Part shown: positions 25,022 through 33,374 of the stretch, in pieces
Layout of the letters: each line of letters starts with the position of its first letter
Numbering within the stretch: position 1 is the first letter of the stretch
Source: Planctomycetota bacterium
Lineage (GTDB): Bacteria > Planctomycetota > Phycisphaerae > UBA1845
Reading direction: 5' to 3'
Length of the DNA stretch: 64,000 nucleotides
NCBI GenBank assembly: GCA_030616775.1
Contig: JAUWWQ010000002.1
Location: 62,001-126,000, forward strand
Notes under the pieces: model-generated
The model's input: only the letters and a program-made list of their open reading frames with translations
Databases searched by the model: none
Told to the model about the DNA's origin: nothing
Program-made: the position numbers and the translations under genes

Positions 25022-25141
25022 ATGGCGCAACGTGTCAAATGCCGGCCCGGGAGGGTCGGCAAGCGACCTGGGCCTAAGCCCGTGCGGGTGAAATCGCACA
25101 CAAGGCCGAAGCCCAAGCCTATCCGCAAGAAGTGCAGATAG
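25022..25141 (+). CDS. 39-residue highly basic peptide
   Basis: ATG 25022 to TAG 25139-25141, preceded by a near-perfect ribosome site AAGGAGGTGA at 25006-25015. The product has about 15 Arg/Lys, many prolines (a PKPKPIRKK stretch) and two cysteines near its ends (KCRPGR and KKCR). It diverges from the KGG-protease cassette across ~125 bases and reads out toward the universal stress protein gene. No family is recognised. The strong ribosome site is the main evidence that it is translated; nucleic-acid binding is a guess from composition. Confidence 0.5.
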   Translation: MAQRVKCRPGRVGKRPGPKPVRVKSHTRPKPKPIRKKCR

Positions 25142-25308
25142 GCTGCCCTAGCAAGGGGGAAGGCCACCACCTTCATCGACCACCGGGATCATACCCGGCC
25201 AGCAATATCCTGTCAATATTCCAGCCGTGGGGGAAGCCGCTCAGTGACGGTAAACTGACCCACTACCGAAAAATGTGGGTAATAGCAAGGCTTCAAGCCT
25301 GCGGCTCG

Positions 25309-25782
25309 CTAGGGCATGACGAAATCGTGGTCGGGGGCCCGGACGGTCATAACCGCACATGGGGCCTTGCGCACCACCTTTTCCGTAGTGCTGCCGAGAA
25401 GCACATGGGCAAGAGCCCCGCGGCCATGCGTTCCCATAACGATCAGGCAGATCTCATTCTCGCGGGCGTATGCAATGATCTTGGCGAACGGGCGTCCCAT
25501 GGTGACGTGCGTGATCGGCTCTTTCTTCAGGCCCGCCAGGTGCTCGTTACGGAACTGGTCCATGCGGGTACGGGCGAGTTCCAGCAGGTCCTCCGGCGGC
25601 GGGCCGACAGGGATGCTCTCGGGCCCCATCGCACTCCAATACTGGTAGGCATCGTCGACTACGTGGAGACAGTGCAGGTTGGCCTCGAACGCCTCGGTGA
25701 GTTCCCAAGCGTGGCGCAACGCCGCCAGCGACAGCTCAGAGAAATCGGTCGGGAACAGGATCTTCTCGAACTTAATCGACAC
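25309..25782 (-). CDS. universal stress protein (UspA family, ATP-binding type)
   Basis: 157 residues. I prefer GTG 25782, which has GGAGAG about eight bases upstream; TTG 25797 overlaps that site. Usp fold landmarks: 'FEKILFPTDFSELSLAALRHAWELTEAF' and the ATP-binding motif 'GTHGRGALAHVLLGSTTEKVVRKAPCAVMTVR' (G-2X-G-9X-G-S/T), so it is probably the ATP-binding subtype. Typical roles are in stress, dormancy or low-oxygen survival; here no regulator is adjacent. It faces the GC-rich neighbour lipA divergently. An unrelated-looking direct repeat AAGGCTTCAAGCCTGCGGCTCG lies just downstream (~25287-25310). Confidence 0.88.
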   Translation of the reverse strand: MSIKFEKILFPTDFSELSLAALRHAWELTEAFEANLHCLHVVDDAYQYWSAMGPESIPVGPPPEDLLELARTRMDQFRNEHLAGLKKEPITHVTMGRPFAKIIAYARENEICLIVMGTHGRGALAHVLLGSTTEKVVRKAPCAVMTVRAPDHDFVMP

Positions 25783-25962
25783 GATGCGACTCTCCAACGC
25801 TATCCCACCCCTCGATCCGATGTATCGTAGAGTGGCGATATGAGAGCGTCAAACGGTTTCGGTGGTGCCGCTGCGGATGGATTCGTATAGAATCAGCCTG
25901 GATGGCGGGGGGAAGAGGCACGGACGTTTCCCAGCCATTGATTGTCGTCCAAGGAGTGCTTC

Positions 25963-26889
25963 GTGGAGTTGACTGTGCTGACGCCAAGGTCTCAGCGGCC
26001 GCACCGGCGCCTGCCGCCGTGGTTGAAGAGACCGTTGCCCTCCGGGGATTTCACTCATACGACGGCTATCATTGCGGAGAGCGGGATTGCTACGGTATGT
26101 CAGGAAGCCAAGTGCCCGAACCTGTCGGAGTGCTGGTCGAAGCGGCAGGCCACGTTCATGATTCTGGGCGATAAATGTACCCGGCGGTGTCACTTCTGTG
26201 CCGTCCAGACGGCGCGCCCCGACCCACCAGCGGAGGATGAGCCGGATCGGGTGGCGGAGGCCGTTGCCCGGCTCAGTCTTCGCCATGTCGTACTCACGGC
26301 GGTGTCGCGCGACGACCTGAAGGATCAAGGTGCGGATCACTTCGCACGATGTGTAAGGGCGATCCATGGGCGCTGTCCGGGGACGACGGTCGAAGTGCTC
26401 CCGGCTGACTTCCAGGCCCGGCGGGAGTGCATTCAGACTCTGTGCGATGCCCGGCCCGAGCTATACAACCACAATATTGAGATGGTGGAGCACCTGACGC
26501 CGAAGATACGGCCCCAAGCCAAGTATCGGCGCTCGCTCGAGGTTTTGCGCATCGTCAAGGAAATCGTGCCGCCAATGCTCACCAAGTCGGGAATCATGGT
26601 CGGGTTGGGAGAGACAATCGACGAGTTGCACCGCACGTTTGAGGACCTCCGGGCGGTCGACTGCGACGTTTTGACGATCGGCCAGTACCTTCAGCCCACG
26701 CTGGCGGATCACGCCCCGGTCGTGAAATACTATACCCCGGATGAGTTCAGGGAACTGGGTCAGCACGCACGAAGTCTAGGCTTTGTCGGCGTGGCCTCGG
26801 GGCCGTTCGTGCGCTCCAGTTACAACGCTTTGGAGGTCTTTACGGAAAGCCGCCGACGGGCGACTGTGTCTGGAAAGCCAGGCCGATAG
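25963..26889 (+). CDS. lipA: lipoyl synthase
   Basis: About 308 residues. The frame begins earlier (TTG 25942), but GTG 25963 follows AAGGAG at a good distance. It inserts two sulfurs at C6/C8 of octanoyl-protein to make the lipoyl cofactor of pyruvate dehydrogenase, 2-oxoglutarate dehydrogenase and the glycine cleavage system. Two iron-sulfur clusters are visible: auxiliary cluster 'CQEAKCPNLSEC' (CX4CX5C) and the radical-SAM cluster 'CTRRCHFC' (CX3CX2C). Further family motifs are 'LTAVSRDDLKDQGADHF', 'TVEVLPADFQ' and 'KSGIMVGLGET'. The tmk gene follows 24 bases after. Confidence 0.95.
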   Translation: MELTVLTPRSQRPHRRLPPWLKRPLPSGDFTHTTAIIAESGIATVCQEAKCPNLSECWSKRQATFMILGDKCTRRCHFCAVQTARPDPPAEDEPDRVAEAVARLSLRHVVLTAVSRDDLKDQGADHFARCVRAIHGRCPGTTVEVLPADFQARRECIQTLCDARPELYNHNIEMVEHLTPKIRPQAKYRRSLEVLRIVKEIVPPMLTKSGIMVGLGETIDELHRTFEDLRAVDCDVLTIGQYLQPTLADHAPVVKYYTPDEFRELGQHARSLGFVGVASGPFVRSSYNALEVFTESRRRATVSGKPGR

Positions 26890-26913
26890 AGGCCGCATAG
26901 TCCGGGTACCGCA

Positions 26914-27624
26914 GTGAATAATCCCACCGCAACGCTTCCCGAGAAGGTCAAAGGCAAGTTCATCGTCTTCGACGGTCCCGACGGGTCGGGGAAGTCGACG
27001 CAGCGAGCGACCCTTGGTGACACCCTCACAGGTGCCGGTGTCGATGTCGTGTTATGTCGTGATCCGGGCGGCACTGAGATTGGTAATCGCATCCGCTCCG
27101 TGTTGCTCGATTACGATCTAAGTGCGATGGATGTTAACTGTGAAGCCCTCCTGTTCATGGCTTCGCGTGCCCAGCTTCTCTGTGAGGTCATCCGGCCGGC
27201 GCTTAAGGAGGGCAAGACCATTCTGTGCGACCGTTTCGTGACATCCACATGCGCCTATCAGGGGGCGGTCGGATACGATCCCAAGCGCGTCATCGAGTTG
27301 GCACGATTTGCCATTGGCGACTGTTGGCCAGACGTAACCGTGATACTCGACGTGGAGGCCGAAGAGGGCTTTGAACGCATCGGCCGCAAACCACACCATG
27401 CCGGGAAGAACCGTCAGCGGGCGTCCGGTGAGGCGATGCTGATCGAGGGCAGCAGGCCCGATGCAATGGAGGCCCGATCCATAGAGTTTCACCGACGCGT
27501 CCGGCAGATGTTTCTAAGCGTGCACGAGTATTACCCCACGCCGGTCATCACGATCGACGGTCGCGGTGACGTGGATGCCGTACACCGGCGGGTCATTGGA
27601 GGGCTCCTCAATGTCGCTTGGTGA
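26914..27624 (+). CDS. tmk: thymidylate kinase
   Basis: 236 residues from GTG 26914. P-loop 'FDGPDGSGKST' near residue 18, then 'CRDPGGTEIGNRIRSVLLD', 'MASRAQLLCEVIRPALKEGKTILCDRFVTSTCAYQG' and the lid-region 'DVEAEEGFERIGRKPHHAGKNRQRA'. Converts dTMP to dTDP in the cytoplasm. It is followed by the delta' gene, whose start overlaps the tmk stop by 14 bases (27611-27624), a common tmk-holB arrangement that supports both assignments and suggests translational coupling. Confidence 0.93.
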   Translation: MNNPTATLPEKVKGKFIVFDGPDGSGKSTQRATLGDTLTGAGVDVVLCRDPGGTEIGNRIRSVLLDYDLSAMDVNCEALLFMASRAQLLCEVIRPALKEGKTILCDRFVTSTCAYQGAVGYDPKRVIELARFAIGDCWPDVTVILDVEAEEGFERIGRKPHHAGKNRQRASGEAMLIEGSRPDAMEARSIEFHRRVRQMFLSVHEYYPTPVITIDGRGDVDAVHRRVIGGLLNVAW

Positions 27625-28792
27625 CGTGGAACATCAACCTTATGCCCAGCGGCTGATCCAGCGCGCCGTGGCCCGTGATCGGGTGCCTCATGCGTATCTG
27701 TTCCACGGCCCGGACGGAGTCGGCAAAGAGAGACTGGCCGTAGGCTTAGGACAGCTCTTGTTGTGCAGTGCGCCCGTTGAGCAGAAGCTCGAAGGTGAGC
27801 AGGCCGACGAGGCGGGCGTCGAGCGGCTCTTCGCCGGATGCGGTGTTTGCGAGGAGTGCCGCGCGGTAGCACACCGGACGCATCCCGATCTGCACTTGGT
27901 CTACCGCCAGCTCAACCGCGAGCATCCCGACCCGGTGGTGCGAAAGCGCAAGGCGCTTGAAATCGGCGTAGACGTGTTGCGGCATTTCGTCATAGAGAAG
28001 GTCGGACTTACGCCCATCCGTGGCCGGGCGAAGGTGTTTGTCATTCGTGAAGCGGAACGGATGACGGTCCAGGCTCAAAACGCTTTGCTCAAGACGCTGG
28101 AAGAACCGCCCGGCACGACGTTCATCATTCTGCTTGTCGCGGCCTTGGACCGCCTGCTGCCCACGACGCTGTCGCGTTCCCAGGTGGTCAGCTTTGACGG
28201 GCTGCCCACGGAGTTTGTACGGACCAAGCTGGCGGAATTGTCGCCGGACCTGGCTCCCGACGAGGTCACATGGTATGCGCGCTTCAGTGACGGGAGTCTG
28301 GGCCATGCCCTGGAATATATAGATGACGAACTCTACGGGCTGAATCAGCGTCTGCTCGAGGGGCTTATCAGTATGGTCCGCACGGTGGACCCTTCCACTA
28401 CGGCGGGCCGGCGAAATGACGGACTCGTCAAGGAATGGACCGAGGAGTCGAAGTCGCTTGGCGGCCGTTATCGAAAGCGTGATCCGGACATTACAGATAC
28501 GGAAGCCGGCCGCCGCGGTCTGAAGTCCATCTTCCAACTGGCCGCCGCCTGGTACGCGGACAATCTTCGTGTCGCCAGCAGAAATGAATCGGCCATTGTC
28601 AACGCAAATCACCAGACCGAGATTGAGCAGGCGAGCCGGTCAGTAGATGTCCCGCTCGCTATCGAGGCGATCAACCGCATCGCCCGGGCGGAGCGTCAAC
28701 TGGATCTGAACGCTAACACACAACTGTGCGTCGAGACACTGCTCAACGATTTATCGAAGATTGCCCGGCGTGCAACCGCCCCAGCGGCGTAG
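27611..28792 (+). CDS. holB: DNA polymerase III subunit delta'
   Basis: 393 residues from ATG 27611 (GGAGGG upstream; the frame opens earlier at 27566). It starts 'MSLGDVEHQPYAQRLIQRAVARDRVPHAYLFHGPDGVGKERL', the delta' clamp-loader N-terminal AAA+ domain with a degenerate Walker A (GVGKE in place of GxGKT/S). A cysteine zinc cluster spans 'LLLC' and 'CGVCEEC', with a longer insert between the first Cys and CxxC. 'AERMTVQAQNALLKTLEEPP' is the sensor/SRC region. It is part of the clamp loader complex. The C terminus is more divergent. Confidence 0.9.
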   Translation: MSLGDVEHQPYAQRLIQRAVARDRVPHAYLFHGPDGVGKERLAVGLGQLLLCSAPVEQKLEGEQADEAGVERLFAGCGVCEECRAVAHRTHPDLHLVYRQLNREHPDPVVRKRKALEIGVDVLRHFVIEKVGLTPIRGRAKVFVIREAERMTVQAQNALLKTLEEPPGTTFIILLVAALDRLLPTTLSRSQVVSFDGLPTEFVRTKLAELSPDLAPDEVTWYARFSDGSLGHALEYIDDELYGLNQRLLEGLISMVRTVDPSTTAGRRNDGLVKEWTEESKSLGGRYRKRDPDITDTEAGRRGLKSIFQLAAAWYADNLRVASRNESAIVNANHQTEIEQASRSVDVPLAIEAINRIARAERQLDLNANTQLCVETLLNDLSKIARRATAPAA

Positions 28793-28854
28793 CTACGTGG
28801 TCCTCAAGAGCAAGCCCGACGCTCCCATCGCGGTCAGCACAGTGGACCCTACCG

Positions 28855-30150
28855 CTATGGTGCGCTCGGACATTCGGGGAGGTTTCGATTGAGCCACGAA
28901 TCGTATGCACCGGCTCCGTTCAGCAAATCAATGACCCGCAAGATATCCGGCGGTCCGCATACCGCGCTGCGGTCCACATTGCATTGCCAGATCTCGCACA
29001 ACGTGAGGCCGTTGAGACAGTCGATTAGGTACAGAATATCCGTCGGGGCACTCGTACCATCGTTGTTCACATCACCCGGCAGATGGGCAAGGCAAACCTC
29101 CTCCCCGGTAGCCACGTAGATCACACAGATCCAGCCGCCGAGCGGGACGCCCGGGAGCAGGAGCGTAGCCTTGTTGCCGTTGGGGATCACGCGTACCATG
29201 CAAGGCCCGGGGTCGCACCAAGGGAACGCACGAACAGAAAAGTCCTCGCTGCCGAGCTTCGAGGTATCACAGCCGGCGAATGTGATCTCGATGGAATCCC
29301 ATCCGGCCCGATTGGAGCCGTCCGGGTCCGAAGGCTGCCGCGCGTCGATTGCGCAGTTTGATGGATACCAGCCCTGGAGCTCGCAGAATTCGCCGTGACA
29401 TACCACAACTAAGGCCTCCAATTCGAGCGGCAGGATAGGCGATCGGTAAAAGTCATATAGTGACGTATCCTCGGGAACGAACGGTATCGTGAAGGTACCA
29501 GCGGCATCGTTGGACACCGACAGGATCAGCGTCCCACAGTACTTCGGCGGCGGGATGTACGGCCATTCAATAGAGACAGGTTGGTAACCTGCGAACCGAT
29601 AACGGAGGGTGTCAACCATCGAAAAGTGCTGAGCTTCAAAGACATAGTCGGTTCTCGACTCGTCGAGAAATGCGCCTATCTCCGGATTGTGGTCGGGCCC
29701 ATAGCAGCAGCCATCATCGTGGCACTCGTAGCCATCCGGGCAGTGATCGTTGCTTTGACACGGGCAAGGCAGACATGTCTTGTCCAGCCCCAGTGGCAGG
29801 ATGGTACCGGCGCTTCCGCTGTGGAATCCCGCAACGTCGATCGCCGCCAGATAGCTCATCAGCTCTTCGTAACCGTTTGGCGACCAATTTGAGGCATAGA
29901 TTTCGGCCACAATGACGTCACCGGGGTTGGCATTGATCCGGTTCGTCGCTGGTATGACGCCGCTGCAGTCTAGGGAATCGCAGTCTTCGTCTTTCGTGCA
30001 CAGGTCGCCGGCGTTGGTACCGCCCACGCATTCTGGGTTCACGCGAACGGCTTTGAGAGAGAAGGTGGGCATCTGGGCGAGCGCTGTCGTCGCCAAGAGA
30101 CTGGCAACCAGCGCCGTTGACCGGCAACATCGACGGGTCCGTGTCGCCAT
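28855..30150 (-). CDS. secreted protein with C-terminal dockerin-like repeats
   Basis: 431 residues from ATG 30150 (AGGAG upstream). Signal peptide in residues 1-25 ('RSTALVASLLATTALAQ'). The body is cysteine-rich: 'CVGGTNAGDLCTKDEDCDSLDCSG', 'CQSNDHCPDGYECHDDGCCYG' and beta-rich segments. The C terminus holds two calcium-loop-like modules: 'GDVNNDGTSAPTDILYLIDCLNG' and 'CNVDRSAVCGPPDILRVIDLLNGAG', with the D-x-N-x-D-G and D-I-L-x-x-I-D-x-L patterns of type I dockerins. These are common in planctomycetes with no cohesin partner known; role likely extracellular or periplasmic attachment. Confidence 0.78.
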   Translation of the reverse strand: MATRTRRCCRSTALVASLLATTALAQMPTFSLKAVRVNPECVGGTNAGDLCTKDEDCDSLDCSGVIPATNRINANPGDVIVAEIYASNWSPNGYEELMSYLAAIDVAGFHSGSAGTILPLGLDKTCLPCPCQSNDHCPDGYECHDDGCCYGPDHNPEIGAFLDESRTDYVFEAQHFSMVDTLRYRFAGYQPVSIEWPYIPPPKYCGTLILSVSNDAAGTFTIPFVPEDTSLYDFYRSPILPLELEALVVVCHGEFCELQGWYPSNCAIDARQPSDPDGSNRAGWDSIEITFAGCDTSKLGSEDFSVRAFPWCDPGPCMVRVIPNGNKATLLLPGVPLGGWICVIYVATGEEVCLAHLPGDVNNDGTSAPTDILYLIDCLNGLTLCEIWQCNVDRSAVCGPPDILRVIDLLNGAGAYDSWLNRNLPECPSAP

Positions 30151-30285
30151 GACGCATCTCCTATGCTGAGATGTCTTCAATCCTCTGAAGGGTCGCGAGA
30201 ACGCCCGCAGGCGCTTCCCATCCGTAGTCTATACGAAGCCCCGGCGCGGATCAATACTTCACACCGCACCAAACCGGCGTGCGGT

Positions 30286-30441
30286 CCGTGACAGTATCGG
30301 CGGCTTCAGCGCTACACCCTCATGCAGCCTGAAAGGCTGATCGAGAGTAGCCGTGGGCAAGTCCGCCACAGGCGGACACCGCCCACGGTAACCCTTGGGC
30401 AGGCCTTCAGCCTGCGATCCTGCCCGCCGTTTCTGTCACGG
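30286..30441. repeat. hairpin-rich intergenic element, about 155 bp
   Basis: Outer pair CCGTGACAG (30286-30294) and CTGTCACGG (30433-30441); an inner compound hairpin CCGTGGGC (30351-30358) with GCCCACGG (30381-30388) enclosing GTCCGCC-aca-GGCGGAC (30361-30377); and CCTTCAGCC-type arms at 30400-30420. The direct repeat CCGGCGTGCGGT occurs at 30274-30285 and 30447-30458, just outside both ends. No ORF. The element is probably a REP- or MITE-like repeat between the dockerin protein and ilvC. Confidence 0.6.
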
Positions 30442-30532
30442 GCCCGCCGGCGTGCGGTGCGGCCCTGGGGGTCTCGGCGGGCGTGCCGCGCTGCCTTTGC
30501 AGGTGGCCCCCACAGTAGACGCGGCCAAGTGA

Positions 30533-31552
30533 CTACATTTCAGGTGTGTGGCCAGCCGGCCGCTCTTGCAACCAGGGCATAAGGGCGCGGACGTTGCAAC
30601 CGGCACGTTCAAATAGCGTGTCTACGTCGGCGTTGTGGAGCTTCTCGAATCTCCCACCGCCGGTGCGATATTCCAAGATCCACTCCTCGGCGAATGCGCC
30701 ACTGCGGACCTCTTCAAGGATCCGTTTCATCTCCTGCCGAGTAGCCTCAGTGATCACCCTGGGGCCTCTGGTCAGATCGCCGTACTCGGCGGTATTGGAG
30801 ATAGCATCGCGCATCCCGGTCAACCCGCGCTCATACAGCAGATCGACAATCTGCTTGAGTTCGTGGACGCACTCCAGGTAGGCAAACTCCGGTTCATACC
30901 CGGCTTCGACGAGCGTTTCAAATGCGGCCTTGGTCAGCGCCGTCAGCCCGCCGCACAAGATGACCTGCTCGCCGAACAGATCGGTCTCGGTCTCGCAGGC
31001 GAAGGTGGTTTCGACCACGCCGGCCCGCGTTGAACCGATGCCGGATGCCCAGGCGAGTGCGGTCTCCTTCGCCCGGCCGCTTGCGTCCTGATGGATGGCC
31101 AGCAGGGCGGGCAGCCCCTTGCCGTCCACATAGAGCGACCGCAGCAGCGTTCCGGGCCCCTTCGGGGCGATCATGACGACGTCGACATCGGCGGGCGGAC
31201 TGATGAACCCGAAACGGATGTTGAAGCCATGAACGAAGCCGAGCGTCTGGCCTGCCCGAAGAGCTGAGGCAATGTGCTGCTCGTAGATACCCGCTGCGGA
31301 TTCATCGGGTAGAGTCAGGATCAGGAGATCGGCTGCGGCTGCCGCCTCCCCGACGGGTTTGGGGTTGAATCCGTCCTCCTCGGCCCGGTCAGCGCTTTTC
31401 CCAGGTCGCTGCCCTATGATGACGTCGACGCCTGAGTCGTGGAGATTGAGGGCATGGGCTCGACCCTGATTGCCGTAACCGATGACGGCCACCCGGGCGT
31501 CACGGAGTATGCCTGGGTAGGCATCTATTTCTCGGTAGATTGTAAGTGCCAT
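30533..31552 (-). CDS. ilvC: ketol-acid reductoisomerase, class I
   Basis: 339 residues, the standard class I length, ATG 31552. It converts 2-acetolactate to 2,3-dihydroxyisovalerate for valine, leucine and isoleucine (and CoA) synthesis. Landmarks are 'VAVIGYGNQGRAHALNLHDSGVDVIIG' (NADP-binding), 'LLILTLPDESAAGIYEQHIA', 'LGFVHGFNIRFGFI', 'VMIAPKGPGTLLR', and the C-terminal 'DLFGEQVILCGGLTALTKAAFE' and 'ISNTAEYGDLTRGPRVI' with metal-binding Asp/Glu. It is a single gene here, without ilvBN or ilvD beside it. Confidence 0.95.
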   Translation of the reverse strand: MALTIYREIDAYPGILRDARVAVIGYGNQGRAHALNLHDSGVDVIIGQRPGKSADRAEEDGFNPKPVGEAAAAADLLILTLPDESAAGIYEQHIASALRAGQTLGFVHGFNIRFGFISPPADVDVVMIAPKGPGTLLRSLYVDGKGLPALLAIHQDASGRAKETALAWASGIGSTRAGVVETTFACETETDLFGEQVILCGGLTALTKAAFETLVEAGYEPEFAYLECVHELKQIVDLLYERGLTGMRDAISNTAEYGDLTRGPRVITEATRQEMKRILEEVRSGAFAEEWILEYRTGGGRFEKLHNADVDTLFERAGCNVRALMPWLQERPAGHTPEM

Positions 31553-31704
31553 GATGGGTTACTTCCGTTGATCCGTCAGGTGCCTCGCGAGCGCCCGCCC
31601 CGATCCAACTCTGACGTATGATGGTGCCCGCGTTGCGTTTGAATCATCGACGATCATAATACCCCCTCTCTGCGTTGGCCAGTCAGCGGCGATGGGAGCC
31701 TTTG

Positions 31705-33093
31705 ATGAACCCGGAGCAAGACAAGTTCCACAAGCGTGTCGCGGCTATACTGTCGGCTGAGGACGACAGCGCCCTTACCGACACGCTATCCCACGTGCGC
31801 GCCGCCGACATCGCCGAATCGTTCGAGCTGCTCAGCGAGGAAGACCGCTCGCGGGTCCTGTTCGCCCTGCCTCCCCATACGGCTGCCGAGGTGGTGGTCA
31901 TGCTCGGCGAGGCTGTTCGAGGCGATATTGTCGAGGACCTAGATACCGAATCGCTGACCGAAATCGTCTCGGAGCTGCCGCCCGATGACGCGGCCGACAT
32001 GCTCGCGGAGATGTCGGCTGACGAGGTGACGGAGATTCTCGAACACATCGAGGCGGAACTGTCCGACAAGATCGAGGATCTGCTCGAATACGACGAGCAC
32101 ACCGCCGGGGGCATCATGACGCCGGAAGTCGTGGCCGTCCCGGCTTCAAAGACCGTGGCAGATGCGGTGGAATTCATCCGGGAGGCTACGCAGGAGGAGG
32201 ATCTGCACGAGATCTACATCGTCGGTGAGGACCGAAAGCTGGTCGGCACGGTGCCGCTTCGGCGGCTGGTGACCAACCCGTCGTCAGCCAAGCTCGAAGC
32301 CATATGTGACCGTGATCCGGTGATGGTGTATGCCACCGAGGATCAAGAGGCGGTTGTCCAGATCATCCGCAAGTATGACGTGATGGCCGCCGCCGTCGTC
32401 GATGAGAATGATCGGCTGCTTGGGCGCATCACCCACGACGATCTTCTCGATGTAGCGGCGGAGGAAGCTACGGAAGACTTGTACCGCATGGCCGGTACCG
32501 ATCCGGCGGAGTTCGAGACCAGTTCGGTGTTACGGGCCGCGCGGGTCCGGTTGACGTGGCTGCTGCCGTGCATGTTGGGCCTGCTGGTAACCGCGTCGGT
32601 GCTGGGTGTGAGCAAGCTACAATTCGGTGCGGTGTTATTCGGCGCGTTGGCGTTGTTCGTGCCCATGATCGGAGCGATGGGAGGTAACAGCGGGATACAG
32701 ATATCGACAGTGATCGTCCGTGGTTTTGCCACCGGGGAGCTTGGCTCGACCAGATTCCTCCGCGCTTTTCTGCGCGAGGGACGAATAGCTCTGGTCATGG
32801 CCCTGGTATGCGGTTTCTTCGCGTGGTTGCTGGTATCGGTCAGTCTGCCGGTGTTTGAGTCGTTCGGCCCGGGGGTGGGGCCGGTACCTGGTCAGGGGCG
32901 CCTGGCCGTCGCAGTCGGGTTGGCGATGACATCGGCCATTCTTATGGCGGCGATCCTCGGGATCGCCCTGCCGTTTTCGTTTCGGCGGTTAGGGGTCGAC
33001 CCGGCGATCGCATCGGGGCCGCTGGTGACCACAATGAACGACGTCTTATCCATTGCCATCTACATGACACTGGCGATGCTAATTGCTCAGTGA
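31705..33093 (+). CDS. mgtE: magnesium transporter MgtE
   Basis: 462 residues from ATG 31705 (GGGAG upstream; the frame is open from 31675). Residues ~20-130 are the helical MgtE_N domain (typified by 'ELPPDDAADMLAEMSADEVTEIL'), then two CBS domains (~140-265: 'YDEHTAGGIMTPEVVAVPASKTVADAVEFI', 'DRDPVMVYATEDQEAVVQIIRKYDVMAAAVVDEN'), then the MgtE channel with five membrane segments and 'MGGNSGIQISTVIVRG'. The cytosolic domains act as Mg2+ sensors that gate the pore. It diverges from ilvC across ~150 bases. Confidence 0.95.
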   Translation: MNPEQDKFHKRVAAILSAEDDSALTDTLSHVRAADIAESFELLSEEDRSRVLFALPPHTAAEVVVMLGEAVRGDIVEDLDTESLTEIVSELPPDDAADMLAEMSADEVTEILEHIEAELSDKIEDLLEYDEHTAGGIMTPEVVAVPASKTVADAVEFIREATQEEDLHEIYIVGEDRKLVGTVPLRRLVTNPSSAKLEAICDRDPVMVYATEDQEAVVQIIRKYDVMAAAVVDENDRLLGRITHDDLLDVAAEEATEDLYRMAGTDPAEFETSSVLRAARVRLTWLLPCMLGLLVTASVLGVSKLQFGAVLFGALALFVPMIGAMGGNSGIQISTVIVRGFATGELGSTRFLRAFLREGRIALVMALVCGFFAWLLVSVSLPVFESFGPGVGPVPGQGRLAVAVGLAMTSAILMAAILGIALPFSFRRLGVDPAIASGPLVTTMNDVLSIAIYMTLAMLIAQ

Positions 33094-33120
33094 CTTTGCC
33101 GATAAACGTGTTCTCATCCC

Positions 33121-33235
33121 GTGTTTCACATGTCTCGCGACTGTCTGAGCCGCAGGCTTTAGCCTGCGCGGACGTCCGCGCGGGCTAAAGCCCGCGGCTC
33201 GGGGCAGAATCATAGTCGCGCTATTTATGAAACAC
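33121..33235. repeat. 115-bp nested inverted-repeat element after mgtE
   Basis: Three layers of complementary arms nest in order: GTGTTTCA/TGAAACAC (33121-33128/33228-33235), CGCGACT/AGTCGCG (33136-33142/33214-33220) and GAGCCGCAGGCTTTAGCC with GGCTAAAGCCCGCGGCTC (33147-33164/33183-33200, one mismatch), with a self-complementary CGCGGACGTCCGCG centre. A transcript could fold into one long hairpin. It has no ORF and could work as a MITE-like element or a strong attenuator or terminator downstream of mgtE. Confidence 0.7.
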
Positions 33236-33336
33236 TGCCTAGGACCGAATAGAAAGTTGGTTCCACAGGTGGAGCCTCAGGTAGATCGGGCTTTGCCCGA
33301 CGCCGTTGCGGCCTGCCGACCATACCCCGATGTCGC

Positions 33337-33365
33337 CAATCCGCAATCCGCAATCTGCAATTCCC
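33337..33365. repeat. short tandem heptamer array (CAATCCG type)
   Basis: CAATCCGCAATCCGCAATCTG, then CAATTCCC, lies just before the scpB stop. The same unit appears inverted at 34020-34049 and in longer form at 53775-53848. Confidence 0.65.
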
Positions 33366-33374
33366 AAGCACCGA

